64,000 nt of DNA, taken from assembly GCF_003259365.1 (NCBI RefSeq), contig NZ_QLLY01000004.1:372001-436000 (forward strand), given 5' to 3'. The notes beneath the pieces are model-generated. The model was not told where the DNA came from. It saw only the letters and a list, made by a program, of their open reading frames with translations, and ran no database searches. Both the position numbers and the translations under genes were made by a program. This document shows positions 17,203 through 26,315 of the stretch, one piece after another. Numbering within the stretch: position 1 is the stretch's first letter; every line of letters starts with the position of its first letter. The stretch comes from Streptomyces sp. PsTaAH-137. GTDB taxonomy: Bacteria > Actinomycetota > Actinomycetes > Streptomycetales > Streptomycetaceae.

Positions 17203-18014
17203 CGCGCACCGTCCGTCCGGTCCTTCGCGCGCACGTGCGCGCCGCTGTCGAGAGGCGCGTCGCGCGAGGTCACCGTCCACCAGGGCAGCTGCCGGTAGAC
17301 CGGCTTCTGGTTCACCTTCTCGTCACTCCACTTCGGGGGCGCGATCGTGACCGACCGGGAACGGATCTGGACGCGCTCGATCACGTCGCCCCGGCCGGCG
17401 ACGCCGAGCCGGTCGAAACGGAGCACGAGGATGCGGCGCAGGTACTGCTCGGAGAGCGTGCCCCGCAGGCTGGTCGACCGGTTCTGCGCGTCGTGCGAGC
17501 CGAGGTAGACGTCCCAGGCGCGGCGCAGTTCGTTCTGCGTGGTGTGGCTGGGCAGCAGATTGCCCTTGATGGCGGCGCCGTCCGCGGCGGACAGGTCGTA
17601 CCAGCCGGTCGTGCGCTGCTCCCCGCCGGAGGCGCGCACCTCGGCGCGGGCCTGGACGGCGATGTTCTGCTGCAGCGGGTTGGGGGCGAACAGCTTCCAG
17701 TTCTGCTCGAACTCGGGGTAGACCCATTGGTCCACCGCCTTGCCGTACTGCTTGGTGATCGTGTTCGACGGCGCGACGTGCAGGAACACCATCAGGAGGT
17801 GGACGCACGTGACGACGACGATGCCCGCTAGGGCCAGCGAGGCGGCGGTCTGACCGGCCGGGGAGAGGGCGGCGAAGCCCTGGCGCCGGGGCTGCGGCGC
17901 GGGCGGTTCGGGCACCGCGTCGGGCGGCGGCGCGTCGCCTCCGGGCGGTGGTCCGGCCGGCGGCTCCGGTGCGGGCCCGTCGGCCTCGCCCGCAGCGCCT
18001 GCTTCCGTTCTCAT
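17199..18014 (-). CDS. DUF5819 single-pass membrane protein, HTTM partner
   Basis: A 271-residue protein: a Pro/Ala-rich cytosolic N-terminus (1-50), one transmembrane helix (LALAGIVVVTCVHLLMVFL, about 60-80), and an extracytoplasmic domain beginning APSNTITKQYGKAVDQW with FEQNWKLFAPNPLQQN. This is the DUF5819 family, which is regularly encoded beside HTTM proteins. No catalytic motif is recognised. The ATG at 18014 follows GGGGAAC. The promoter region holds a consensus DnaA box at 18151 and faces the paaA operator. Confidence 0.8.
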   Translation of the reverse strand: MRTEAGAAGEADGPAPEPPAGPPPGGDAPPPDAVPEPPAPQPRRQGFAALSPAGQTAASLALAGIVVVTCVHLLMVFLHVAPSNTITKQYGKAVDQWVYPEFEQNWKLFAPNPLQQNIAVQARAEVRASGGEQRTTGWYDLSAADGAAIKGNLLPSHTTQNELRRAWDVYLGSHDAQNRSTSLRGTLSEQYLRRILVLRFDRLGVAGRGDVIERVQIRSRSVTIAPPKWSDEKVNQKPVYRQLPWWTVTSRDAPLDSGAHVRAKDRTDGAR

Positions 18015-18150
18015 CACAGTTCCCCGATCCCCGTCCCGGTCCCGTCGTCTCCGGCCTGTCCACCGCCGAACCGATTCCGCGCCGTCGGCCCGCGGGTGCG
18101 GCGCACCGGCACGGTACTGGGGAGCGGCCCCGAAACACAGGCGGCCGAGG

Positions 18151-18159
18151 TTATCCACA
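18151..18159 (+). promoter_or_regulatory. Consensus DnaA box
   Basis: TTATCCACA, an exact DnaA box, lies in the divergent gap between the DUF5819 gene and paaA, 60 bp from the TetR operator. Confidence 0.6.
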
Positions 18160-18218
18160 GGCCGGGTCATTCAGGGTTGACACCTTACGGCGCCGGGTCC
18201 CACCATTGAATCCGACGA

Positions 18219-18232
18219 ACCGAACGATCGGT
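18219..18232. promoter_or_regulatory. PaaR-type TetR operator of the paa operon
   Basis: ACCGAACGATCGGT is the exact reverse complement of the operator at 13282-13295. It sits 72 bp upstream of the paaA start, where it would overlap or follow the promoter and block transcription. Confidence 0.78.
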
Positions 18233-18304
18233 CGGGAGTAAGTGGCGGCCCGGCCGCCCCCGCATCGGCTCGTCATCGGCAGCCGAGTTCGAGGGGAACC
18301 GGGA

Positions 18305-19308
<1,004 letters not shown>

Positions 19309-19312
<4 letters not shown>

Positions 19313-19620
19313 GCGAGACCCCGAAGGCGCCCGGCGGCGCCGGCGAGTGGCCCCTGTGGGAGGTCTTCGTCCGCTCCCGCCGCGGTCTCGCCCACACCCA
19401 CGCCGGCAGCCTGCACGCCCCGGACGCGGAGCTGGCCCTGCGCAACGCCCGGGACCTGTACACGCGCCGCGGCGAGGGCGTCTCCCTGTGGGTCGTCCCG
19501 TCCGCGGCGATCACGGCGTCCTCGCCCGACGAGAAGGACCCGTTCTTCGAACCGGCCGCCGACAAGCCCTACCGGCACCCGACGTTCTACGAGATCCCGG
19601 AAGGGGTGAAGCACCTGTGA
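19309..19620 (+). CDS. paaB: Phenylacetyl-CoA epoxidase subunit PaaB
   Basis: A 103-residue small subunit that bridges PaaA/PaaC dimers in the epoxidase complex. The family pattern [20 protein letters not shown] and [15 protein letters not shown] is present, and the tail [19 protein letters not shown] is typical. It starts within the paaA stop and ends by overlapping the GTG of paaC. Confidence 0.95.
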
Positions 19621-20363
19621 CGCAGCAGACGCAGCCCGCGCAGGCGAGCGGCACGACCGCCGCCACCGCCGCCCTGGCCCTCGGCGACGACGCCCTGGTG
19701 CTCTCGCACCGCCTGGGGGAGTGGGCCGGTCACGCCCCGGTCCTGGAGGAGGAGGTCGCGCTGGCGAACATCGCGCTGGACCTCCTCGGCCAGGCCCGCG
19801 TCCTGCTGAGCACGGTCGGCGACGAGGACGAGCTGGCGTATCTGCGCGAGGAGCGCGACTTCCGCAATCTCCAGCTGGTCGAGCAGCCGAACGGCGACTT
19901 CGCCCACACCATCGCCCGCCAGCTGTTCTTCTCCACGTACCAGCACCTGCTGTACGGCCGACTGGCCGACGGCGCGGGCGAGTTCGCTCCCCTGGCCGCC
20001 AAGGCGGTCAAGGAGGTGGCCTACCACCGGGACCACGCACGGCAGTGGACGCTGCGGCTCGGTGACGGCACGGAGGAGAGCCACGCGCGCATGGGACGCG
20101 CGGTCGACGCGCTCTGGCGCTTCACCGGCGAGATGTTCCAGCCGCTCCCGGGAGTGGACGTCGACTGGGCGGAGCTGCGGGCCGACTGGACCACGGCCGT
20201 CACGGACGTCCTGCTGGAAGCGACGCTCACCGTCCCCGAGGGCCCGCAGAGCGGCGGCTGGCGCGCGGGTGCGGGACGCCAGGGCCTGCACACCGAGCCG
20301 TTCGGCCGGATGCTCGCCGAGATGCAGCATCTGCACCGCAGCCACCCGGGGGCGACATGGTGA
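19617..20363 (+). CDS. paaC: Phenylacetyl-CoA epoxidase structural subunit PaaC
   Basis: A 248-residue ferritin-like subunit that pairs with PaaA. It keeps HRLGEWAGHAPVLEEEVALA, NIALDLLGQAR and EVAYHRDHARQW, the expected helices. GTG at 19617 is chosen because it overlaps the paaB stop (GTGA) and gives the standard length; no other start fits. The stop overlaps paaD. Confidence 0.94.
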   Translation: MTQQTQPAQASGTTAATAALALGDDALVLSHRLGEWAGHAPVLEEEVALANIALDLLGQARVLLSTVGDEDELAYLREERDFRNLQLVEQPNGDFAHTIARQLFFSTYQHLLYGRLADGAGEFAPLAAKAVKEVAYHRDHARQWTLRLGDGTEESHARMGRAVDALWRFTGEMFQPLPGVDVDWAELRADWTTAVTDVLLEATLTVPEGPQSGGWRAGAGRQGLHTEPFGRMLAEMQHLHRSHPGATW

Positions 20364-20923
20364 CCGCACCGCTCACCCCGCTGGAGACCGAACTGCGGCG
20401 CCTCGCGGGCTCGGTGCCCGACCCCGAGCTGCCGGTGCTGACCCTGGAGGAGCTGGGCGTGCTGCGCGCCGTGCACACGCTCGGCCCGGGCCGCGTCGAG
20501 GTCGAGCTGAGCCCGACCTACACCGGATGCCCCGCGATCGAGGCCATGTCGGCCGACATCGAGCGGGTCCTGCACGAGCACGGCATCCCCGAGGTCACCG
20601 TCCGCCCGGTCCTCTCCCCGGCCTGGTCCACGGACGACATCAGTCCCGAAGGCCGCCGCAAGCTGCGGGAGTTCGGGATCGCGCCCCCGCGCACCACCCG
20701 CGCCCCCGCGGGCCCGGTCCCCGTCGCGCTCGGGCCGACCCGGCACACCGCCGGGTCCGCCGCCGCTCCGGTCACCGGGCGCGACATCGCCGAGCCGGTG
20801 GTCTGCCCGCACTGCGGATCGGCCGAGACCGAACTGCTCAGCCGGTTCTCCTCCACCGCCTGCAAGGCGCTGCGCCGCTGTCTCGACTGCCGCGAACCCT
20901 TCGACCACTTCAAGGAGCTGTGA
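20357..20923 (+). CDS. paaD: PaaD, DUF59 protein for epoxidase maturation
   Basis: A 188-residue protein. Residues 1-95 form a DUF59/MIP18 domain (VPDPELPVLTLEELGVLR, YTGCPAIEAM). The C-terminus has a four-cysteine zinc-type motif: CPHCGS, then CKALRRCLDC. In paa operons PaaD is needed for the epoxidase and is thought to help assemble its iron centres. Its coding region overlaps paaC by 7 bp and paaE by 1 bp (TGATG). Confidence 0.93.
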   Translation: MVTAPLTPLETELRRLAGSVPDPELPVLTLEELGVLRAVHTLGPGRVEVELSPTYTGCPAIEAMSADIERVLHEHGIPEVTVRPVLSPAWSTDDISPEGRRKLREFGIAPPRTTRAPAGPVPVALGPTRHTAGSAAAPVTGRDIAEPVVCPHCGSAETELLSRFSSTACKALRRCLDCREPFDHFKEL

Positions 20924-22011
20924 TGGCAGCACCCGCGCGGGCCCGCTTCCACCGGCTCCGGGTCACGGCGGTCGACCGGCTCACCGACGACTCCGTGGCG
21001 CTGACCTTCGCCGTCCCCGACGAGCTGCGCGAGCAGTACCGGCACGCCCCGGGCCAGCACCTCGCGCTGCGCCGCACCGTGGACGGCGCGGAGGTCCGCC
21101 GCACGTACTCGATCTGCTCCGCGGCCCCGGCCGACGGCGCCCCGCGCACCCTGCGGGTCGGCGTGCGCCTGGTCGACGGCGGCGCGTTCTCCACGTACGC
21201 CCACAAGGAGATCGCGGCGGGAGACGAGCTGGAGGTGATGACCCCGGCCGGCCGCTTCACCCTCGACCCGGCCCCCGGGCACTACGCGGCGGTGGTCGGC
21301 GGCAGCGGCATCACCCCGGTGCTGTCCATCGCCTCGACGCTTCTGGAGCGGGCACCGGACGCCCGTTTCTGCCTGATCCGCAGTGACCGGACGACGGCCT
21401 CGACGATGTTCCTGGAGGAGGTCGCGGACCTGAAGGACCGCTACCCGGACCGGTTCCAGCTGGTCACCGTCCTCTCCCGGGAGGAGCAGCAGGCAGGCCC
21501 GGTCTCGGGGCGGCTCGGCGAGGAGCGGCTGACGGCGCTGCTGCCCGCGCTGCTGCCGGTGGAGCGGATCGCGGGCTGGTTCCTGTGCGGCCCCTTCGGC
21601 CTGGTGCAGGGCGCCGAGCGGGCGCTGCACGGCCTCGGTGTGCGGCGGACCCGCATCCACGAGGAGATCTTCCATGTGGACGGCGGCCCGGCCGCCGATG
21701 CGACCGCAGTACCTGCCCCGGCCTCGGCTCCCGCGCACAGCACGGTCACCGCGCAGCTCGACGGCCGCTCGGGGAGCTGGCCGGTGCGGGACGGCGAGTC
21801 CCTGCTGGACGCGGTGCTGCGCAACCGCGCGGACGCGCCCTACGCCTGCAAGGGCGGTGTCTGCGGCACGTGCCGCGCCTTCCTCGTCTCGGGATCGGTG
21901 CACATGGACCGGAACTTCGCGCTCGAACCGGAGGAGACCGACGCGGGGTACGTCCTGGCCTGCCAGTCCCGGCCGACCACGGAGAAGGTGGAGCTGGACT
22001 TCGACCGCTGA
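20923..22011 (+). CDS. paaE: Phenylacetyl-CoA epoxidase reductase PaaE
   Basis: A 362-residue reductase that passes electrons from NADPH to the PaaA di-iron site. The FAD domain has RRTYSICSAAP (about residues 63-73), the NAD domain has VVGGSGITPVLSIA and FLCGPFGLV, and the C-terminal plant-type 2Fe-2S domain has YACKGGVCGTCRAFL with a last cysteine in LACQSRP. Domain order FNR-then-ferredoxin is that of PaaE. It is the last gene of paaABCDE; no ligase paaK, isomerase paaG or hydrolase genes follow. Confidence 0.95.
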   Translation: MAAPARARFHRLRVTAVDRLTDDSVALTFAVPDELREQYRHAPGQHLALRRTVDGAEVRRTYSICSAAPADGAPRTLRVGVRLVDGGAFSTYAHKEIAAGDELEVMTPAGRFTLDPAPGHYAAVVGGSGITPVLSIASTLLERAPDARFCLIRSDRTTASTMFLEEVADLKDRYPDRFQLVTVLSREEQQAGPVSGRLGEERLTALLPALLPVERIAGWFLCGPFGLVQGAERALHGLGVRRTRIHEEIFHVDGGPAADATAVPAPASAPAHSTVTAQLDGRSGSWPVRDGESLLDAVLRNRADAPYACKGGVCGTCRAFLVSGSVHMDRNFALEPEETDAGYVLACQSRPTTEKVELDFDR

Positions 22012-22073
22012 CCCGCACCGCCGCGCCCCGGCCACGCGTCTCCCCGCGACGCCCGGCACCTGTTCCCTTCTCG

Positions 22074-22087
22074 TAGAACCTGTTCTA
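22074..22087. promoter_or_regulatory. KstR-like palindrome upstream of acyl-CoA dehydrogenase
   Basis: TAGAACCTGTTCTA is a perfect 14-bp palindrome and matches the KstR consensus TNNAACNNGTTNNA known from mycobacteria and rhodococci. It is followed by TTGACG and the start codon 64 bp later. No KstR gene is in the window. Confidence 0.65.
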
Positions 22088-22150
22088 TCTTGACGCTCCG
22101 TCAGATCCCGCTGGGATTCCGGGAGCCGAGCAGGAACGGGAGGACAGCCG

Positions 22151-23317
22151 GTGGACTTCACCTTCTCCGAGGAGCAACAGGCGGCGGTCGAGGCGGCGCG
22201 GGCGGTGTTCACGCCGGTCGCGCCCGACAGCGTGCCCAGCCCCTCGCTCACCTCCGGCGCCGTGGCCGAGGACTTCGACCGCGCGCTGTGGGCCAAGGCC
22301 GCCGACGCCGATCTGCTCAGCCTGCTCATCACGCCCGAGCACGGCGGCGCCGGGCTCGACGCCATCGCGCTCTGCCTGGTGCTGCGCGAATCCGCGAAGG
22401 TCCTCGCCCGCATCCCGCTCCTGGAGCACAGCGCGGCGGCGGCGACCGTGGAGGCGTACGGCGGCGACGAGCTGAAGCGGGAGATCCTCCCGCGTGCGGC
22501 CGACGGCCGTGTCGCCCTGACCGTGGCGGCGTCAGGCCGCACCGGGCACGACCCGGCCGAACTGGCGGTCACCGCACGCCGCGAGGGCGCCACCGGCCCG
22601 GGCGGCGGCTGGGTCCTCGACGGTGTGCAGACGGCGGTGCCGTGGGCCTGGGGCGCCGACCGGGTCCTCGTCCCCGCGCACACCGGTGACGGCGTCGCGG
22701 TGCTGGCGGTCCTGCCCTGCCCGGCCGGGGACGGCGACTCCCCGCCGGGGCTCACCTTCACCGAGCAGATCTCCACGACCGGAGAGCGCCTGGCCGAACT
22801 GCGGCTGGACGGGGTGCACCTGGACGACCGGGACCTCGTCGAGGATCCCGCGGCCTGGCCCCGGCTGCACGACCTGCTCGCCACCGGCACCTGCGCGCTG
22901 GCGCTCGGCCTCGGCGAGGGCGTGCTGAAGATGACCAGCGACTACGCGGGCAAGCGCGAGCAGTTCGGGTACCCGATCGCCACGTTCCAGGCCGTCGCCG
23001 TCCAGGCCGCCGACCGCTACATCGATCTGCGCGCGATGGAAGCCACCCTGTGGCAGGCGGCCTGGCGGATCGGCACCGGGGCGGGCGGCGCGCTGCCGCT
23101 CGCCGGTGATGTCGCGGTCGCCAAGAGCTGGGCGTCCGACGGGGTGCGCCGCGTCGTCCAGACCGCGCAGCATCTGCACGGCGGCTTCGGCGCCGACACG
23201 GACTACCCGCTGCACCGCTACCACGCCTGGGCCAAGCACCTGGAGCTCTCGCTCGGCCCGGCCGCCGCCCACGAGGAGGCGCTCGGCGATCTGCTCGCCG
23301 CCCATCCCCTGGGCTGA
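22151..23317 (+). CDS. Acyl-CoA dehydrogenase family protein
   Basis: A 388-residue FAD-dependent acyl-CoA dehydrogenase. It opens with the typical MDFTFSEEQQAAVEAAR and has the C-terminal signature TAQHLHGGFGADTDYPLHRY. The middle domain is divergent (VPWAWGADRVLVPA in place of the usual ITN-G-A motif). Such sequences often belong to the heteromeric (alpha2beta2) enzymes of steroid side-chain oxidation, where one subunit is catalytically weak; the KstR-like box upstream supports that reading, but the substrate is inferred. GTG at 22151 is preceded by GGGAGGACAGCCG. It is transcribed separately from paaE. Confidence 0.85.
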   Translation: MDFTFSEEQQAAVEAARAVFTPVAPDSVPSPSLTSGAVAEDFDRALWAKAADADLLSLLITPEHGGAGLDAIALCLVLRESAKVLARIPLLEHSAAAATVEAYGGDELKREILPRAADGRVALTVAASGRTGHDPAELAVTARREGATGPGGGWVLDGVQTAVPWAWGADRVLVPAHTGDGVAVLAVLPCPAGDGDSPPGLTFTEQISTTGERLAELRLDGVHLDDRDLVEDPAAWPRLHDLLATGTCALALGLGEGVLKMTSDYAGKREQFGYPIATFQAVAVQAADRYIDLRAMEATLWQAAWRIGTGAGGALPLAGDVAVAKSWASDGVRRVVQTAQHLHGGFGADTDYPLHRYHAWAKHLELSLGPAAAHEEALGDLLAAHPLG

Positions 23318-23331
23318 GCGGCACCGCTCAG
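23314..23331. terminator. Hairpin between convergent genes
   Basis: CTGAGCGG (23314-23321) and CCGCTCAG (23324-23331) form a perfect 8-bp inverted repeat covering the acyl-CoA dehydrogenase and rhodanese stop codons. It may act in both directions. The two-base spacer would need part of the stem as loop. Confidence 0.45.
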
Positions 23332-23675
23332 ACGACGGCGCCCGGCTGTCCCTTGTCGTCCACGACGGGGCGGCCGGCCGCCTCCCACGCCTGCATGCCG
23401 CCCGCGACGTTCACCGCGTCGATGCCCTGCTGCACCAGATAGGCGGTGACCTGGGCGGAGCGCCCGCCGACCCGGCACACCACGTTGACCCGGCCGTCCT
23501 GCGGGGCCGCTTCGGTGAACTCGCCGAACCGCGCGACGAACTCGCTCATCGGAATGTGCAGCGCGTCCGCGGCGTGACCCGCGTGCCACTCGTCGTTCTC
23601 CCGCACGTCGAGCAGGAAGTCGCCTTCCTTGAGCTCGTCGACACCGACCGTGGGCACACCAGAACCAAAGACCAT
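23328..23675 (-). CDS. Single-domain rhodanese-like protein
   Basis: A 115-residue rhodanese domain. The active-site cysteine lies in VVCRVGGRSA, and the family motifs LLDVRENDEWHAGH and NVAGGMQAW are present. Such proteins carry persulfide sulfur or pass it to acceptors. The active loop CRVGGR is the expected length for a sulfurtransferase (six residues). It stands alone, convergent with the acyl-CoA dehydrogenase. Confidence 0.9.
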   Translation of the reverse strand: MVFGSGVPTVGVDELKEGDFLLDVRENDEWHAGHAADALHIPMSEFVARFGEFTEAAPQDGRVNVVCRVGGRSAQVTAYLVQQGIDAVNVAGGMQAWEAAGRPVVDDKGQPGAVV

Positions 23676-23706
23676 GCCCCCGACGCTACCCGACCGATCA
23701 CCGCGA

Positions 23707-24594
23707 TCAGCCCGCGGTGATCCGCTCCAGCTCGGCCTCCCGCTCGGCGACCTGCGCGAGCAGCTGCTCGGCGATCTCGTCGAGCAGCTTGTCCGGGTCG
23801 TCCGGCGCCATCCGCAGCATCGAGCCGATCGCGCCCTCCTCCAGCTCCCGGGCCACGGCGGTCAGCAGCTCCTTGCGCCGGGCCAGCCAGTCGAGCCGGG
23901 CGTACAGCTCCTCGCTCGGCGAGGGCTCCCGCTCCGGCGGCACCGGACCCGCCGCCCACTCCTCGGCGAGCTCCCGCAGCAGGGGCTCGTCGCCGCGCGC
24001 GTACGCCGCGTTCACCCGCGAGATGAACTCGTCGCGCCGCTCCCGCTCCCGGTCGTCCTGGGCCAGGTCGGGGTGGGCCTTGCGGGCCAGCTCGCGGTAG
24101 AGCTTGCGGGCCTCCTCGCTGGGCCGCACCCGCTGCGGCGGGCGCACCGGCTGGTCGGTGAGCATCGCGACGGCCTCCGGGAACAGTCCGTCCCCGTCCA
24201 TCCACCCGTGGAACAGCTCCTCGACACCCGGCATCGGCATGACCCGCGCCCGCGCCTCGTCGGCCCGGCTGCGGTCCTCCGGGTCCCCGGTGCGCTCGGC
24301 CGTCGCCTCGGCGATCAGCGCCTCCAGCTCGTCGAGCCGGGCGTACATCGGGCCGAGCTTCTGGTGGTGGAGGCGGGAGAAGTTCTCCACCTCGACCCGG
24401 AAGGTCTCCACGGCGATCTCGAACTCGATCAGCGCCTGCTCGGCGGCGCGCACCGCCCGCTCCAGTCGCTCCTCGGGCCGCTCGCGCTCCTGCTCCCGAG
24501 ACCGCTCGATCCGTTCCTTCAGCTGGTCCTTGAGCCGCTCCCGAGGCTGCTCCTCGGGCTGCCCTGCCACGTCGTCGGTCTCCGGGGTCGTCAC
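23707..24594 (-). CDS. J-domain-like protein with N-terminal coiled coil
   Basis: A 295-residue acidic protein. The first 110 residues are strongly charged and helical (ERLKDQLKERIERSREQERE). The middle part holds a J-domain-like segment, KLYRELARKAHPDLAQDD with the HPD tripeptide, then FISRVNAAYARGDEPLL. The tail (ELLTAVARELEEGAIGSML) is helical again. The HPD tripeptide would let it stimulate an Hsp70 ATPase, but no Gly/Phe or zinc-finger region of classical DnaJ is present. GTG at 24594 is chosen; GTG at 24612 is also possible. The partner is unknown. Confidence 0.7.
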   Translation of the reverse strand: MTTPETDDVAGQPEEQPRERLKDQLKERIERSREQERERPEERLERAVRAAEQALIEFEIAVETFRVEVENFSRLHHQKLGPMYARLDELEALIAEATAERTGDPEDRSRADEARARVMPMPGVEELFHGWMDGDGLFPEAVAMLTDQPVRPPQRVRPSEEARKLYRELARKAHPDLAQDDRERERRDEFISRVNAAYARGDEPLLRELAEEWAAGPVPPEREPSPSEELYARLDWLARRKELLTAVARELEEGAIGSMLRMAPDDPDKLLDEIAEQLLAQVAEREAELERITAG

Positions 24595-24673
24595 CCGTCC
24601 AGCGTAGGGCACGGCCCGGCAGGGGTGATCCGGCGCCGACCGGTGCCCCGCCCCCGATCCCGGCCCCGCGCCG

Positions 24674-26128
24674 TCAGACCCCCGCCTCCGCGGCCACCCG
24701 CCCCTTCTTGACGGCCCGCACCAGCTCCGCGTGGTCCGCCTCGGTGCGGTCCGCGTACGTCACCGCGAACGACGCGACGGCCTCGTCCAGCTCCTCGTTC
24801 TTCCCGCAGTACCCGGCGATCAGCCGCGGGTCGGCGCTGTGGGCATGGGCGCGGGCGAGCAGGGCTCCGGTCATCCGCGCGTAGTCGTCCACCTCGTCGG
24901 CGGCGAGCGCGGCCGGGTCGACGCTGCCCTTGCGGTTGCGGAACTGCCGCACCTGGAAAGGCCGTTCACCGACCGAGGTCCAGCCCAGCAGGGCGTCGCT
25001 GACCACCTGCATCCGCTTCTGCCCGAGCACCACCCGGCGCCCCTCGTGCGCGACCGGTCCCGGCGTGAAGCCGACGGTCGCCAGATGCGGCAGCAGCGCC
25101 GACGGCCGCGCCTCCTTCACCTGGAGCACCAGCGGCTCTCCGCGGTGATCGAGGAGCAGCACCACGTACGACCTGGTGCCCACGCTTCCCGTGCCGACGA
25201 CCCGGAACGCCACGTCGTGGATCGCGTACCGCCCGAGCAGCGGCAGCCGGTCCTCGGACAGCGTCGCCAGATAGGCCCCCAGCGAACCGGCGACGGCGGC
25301 CGCGTCCTGGTCCGGTATCCGCCGCAGCACCGGCGGCGCGTCCACGAACCGCCTGCCGCCGCCCGCCACCCCGATCGTGGACTTGGCGGCGAACCGCCCG
25401 CTGGTGTTGTTCCGCGCCTTCTCCGAGACCCGCTCCAGCGTGCCGAGCAGATCGTGGGCGTCGGTGTGCGAGACCAGTTCCTCGTCCGCTATCGCGTTCC
25501 ACGCGTCCAGCGCGGGCAGTTTCGCGAGCAGCCGCATGGTGCGCCGGTAGGCACCCGTCGCGTCGTGCGCCGCCTGCCTGCACGTGTCCTCGTCGGCCCC
25601 CGCCTCACGGCCCGCGAGGACCAGCGAGGCAGCGAGCCGCTTCACGTCCCACTCCCACGGGCCGTGCACCGTCTCGTCGAAGTCGTTCAGGTCGATGACG
25701 AGGCCGCCGCGGGCGTCGCCGTACAGACCGAAGTTGGCGGCGTGGGCGTCGCCGCAGATCTGCGCGCCGATGCCGGTCAGCGGGGTGCGCGCCAGGTCGT
25801 ACGCCATCAGGCCGGCGGAGCCGCGCAGGAAGGCGAAGGGCGTCGCGGCCATCCGCCCGACCCGGATCGGGGTCAGCTCCTCGATCCTGCCGCGATTGGA
25901 CTCCTCGACGGCGGTCACCGCGTCGGGCCGCCCCGCGTCCGGCGCGAAGGCGTCGTGCGCGGCCCTGGGCACGTCGCCGCGCAGGGCCTTGCCGGCCGCC
26001 TTCGGGGACTCGCCGCGCGCCGTCTCCGCGAGGATCTCCGCGAATCCGTCCACCCGCGGCAGCCGCCGGACCCGACCGCCCCCTTCGCCCTGCCGCGGCA
26101 GAGCCACCACATCGCCGATTCCACCCAT
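24674..26128 (-). CDS. DUF2252 family protein
   Basis: A 484-residue DUF2252 protein. Kinase-like fold motifs can be seen: QICGDAHAANFGLYGDARGG and IDLNDFDETVHGPWEWDVKRLAASL, which resemble the HxD...N and DxD metal/ATP-binding motifs of aminoglycoside phosphotransferase-like enzymes. LVLQVKEARPSALL provides a lysine in a comparable place. The activity of the family has not been established as far as I know. The ATG at 26128 follows GGGGGAGGCGATCGGC. It is monocistronic; upstream are three weak DnaA-like boxes. Confidence 0.85.
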   Translation of the reverse strand: MGGIGDVVALPRQGEGGGRVRRLPRVDGFAEILAETARGESPKAAGKALRGDVPRAAHDAFAPDAGRPDAVTAVEESNRGRIEELTPIRVGRMAATPFAFLRGSAGLMAYDLARTPLTGIGAQICGDAHAANFGLYGDARGGLVIDLNDFDETVHGPWEWDVKRLAASLVLAGREAGADEDTCRQAAHDATGAYRRTMRLLAKLPALDAWNAIADEELVSHTDAHDLLGTLERVSEKARNNTSGRFAAKSTIGVAGGGRRFVDAPPVLRRIPDQDAAAVAGSLGAYLATLSEDRLPLLGRYAIHDVAFRVVGTGSVGTRSYVVLLLDHRGEPLVLQVKEARPSALLPHLATVGFTPGPVAHEGRRVVLGQKRMQVVSDALLGWTSVGERPFQVRQFRNRKGSVDPAALAADEVDDYARMTGALLARAHAHSADPRLIAGYCGKNEELDEAVASFAVTYADRTEADHAELVRAVKKGRVAAEAGV

Positions 26129-26227
26129 GCCGATCGCCTCCCCCGTCCCGTACGGGACACGTGCACACCACACCGCTCGTCGAACCGGCCACGACCGTAC
26201 CGCCGCGCACCGCACTCCGCCGGGCCC

Positions 26228-26283
26228 TGTGGAAAACCCACGGCCTGTGCACAACTCCGCCGCCCGACCACCGTTTTTCCACA
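26228..26283. promoter_or_regulatory. Three DnaA-like boxes in a 56-bp span
   Basis: TGTGGAAAA (26228-26236), TGTGCACAA (26246-26254) and TTTTCCACA (26275-26283) each differ by one base from a DnaA box. They lie between the DUF2252 and HxlR genes. Confidence 0.35.
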
Positions 26284-26315
26284 GCCGCGGACCCGGCGCC
26301 ACCCCCGCGGTCGGG

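Noticed and set aside
22554..22640. Frameshift in the acyl-CoA dehydrogenase
   Set aside because: The unusual middle domain at first looked damaged, but one frame is open from 22151 to 23317 with normal codon use.
20518..22890. A 790-residue open frame on the minus strand
   Set aside because: It runs antisense to paaD, paaE and the acyl-CoA dehydrogenase, is Ser/Arg-rich, and has no family features. It is a high-GC shadow.
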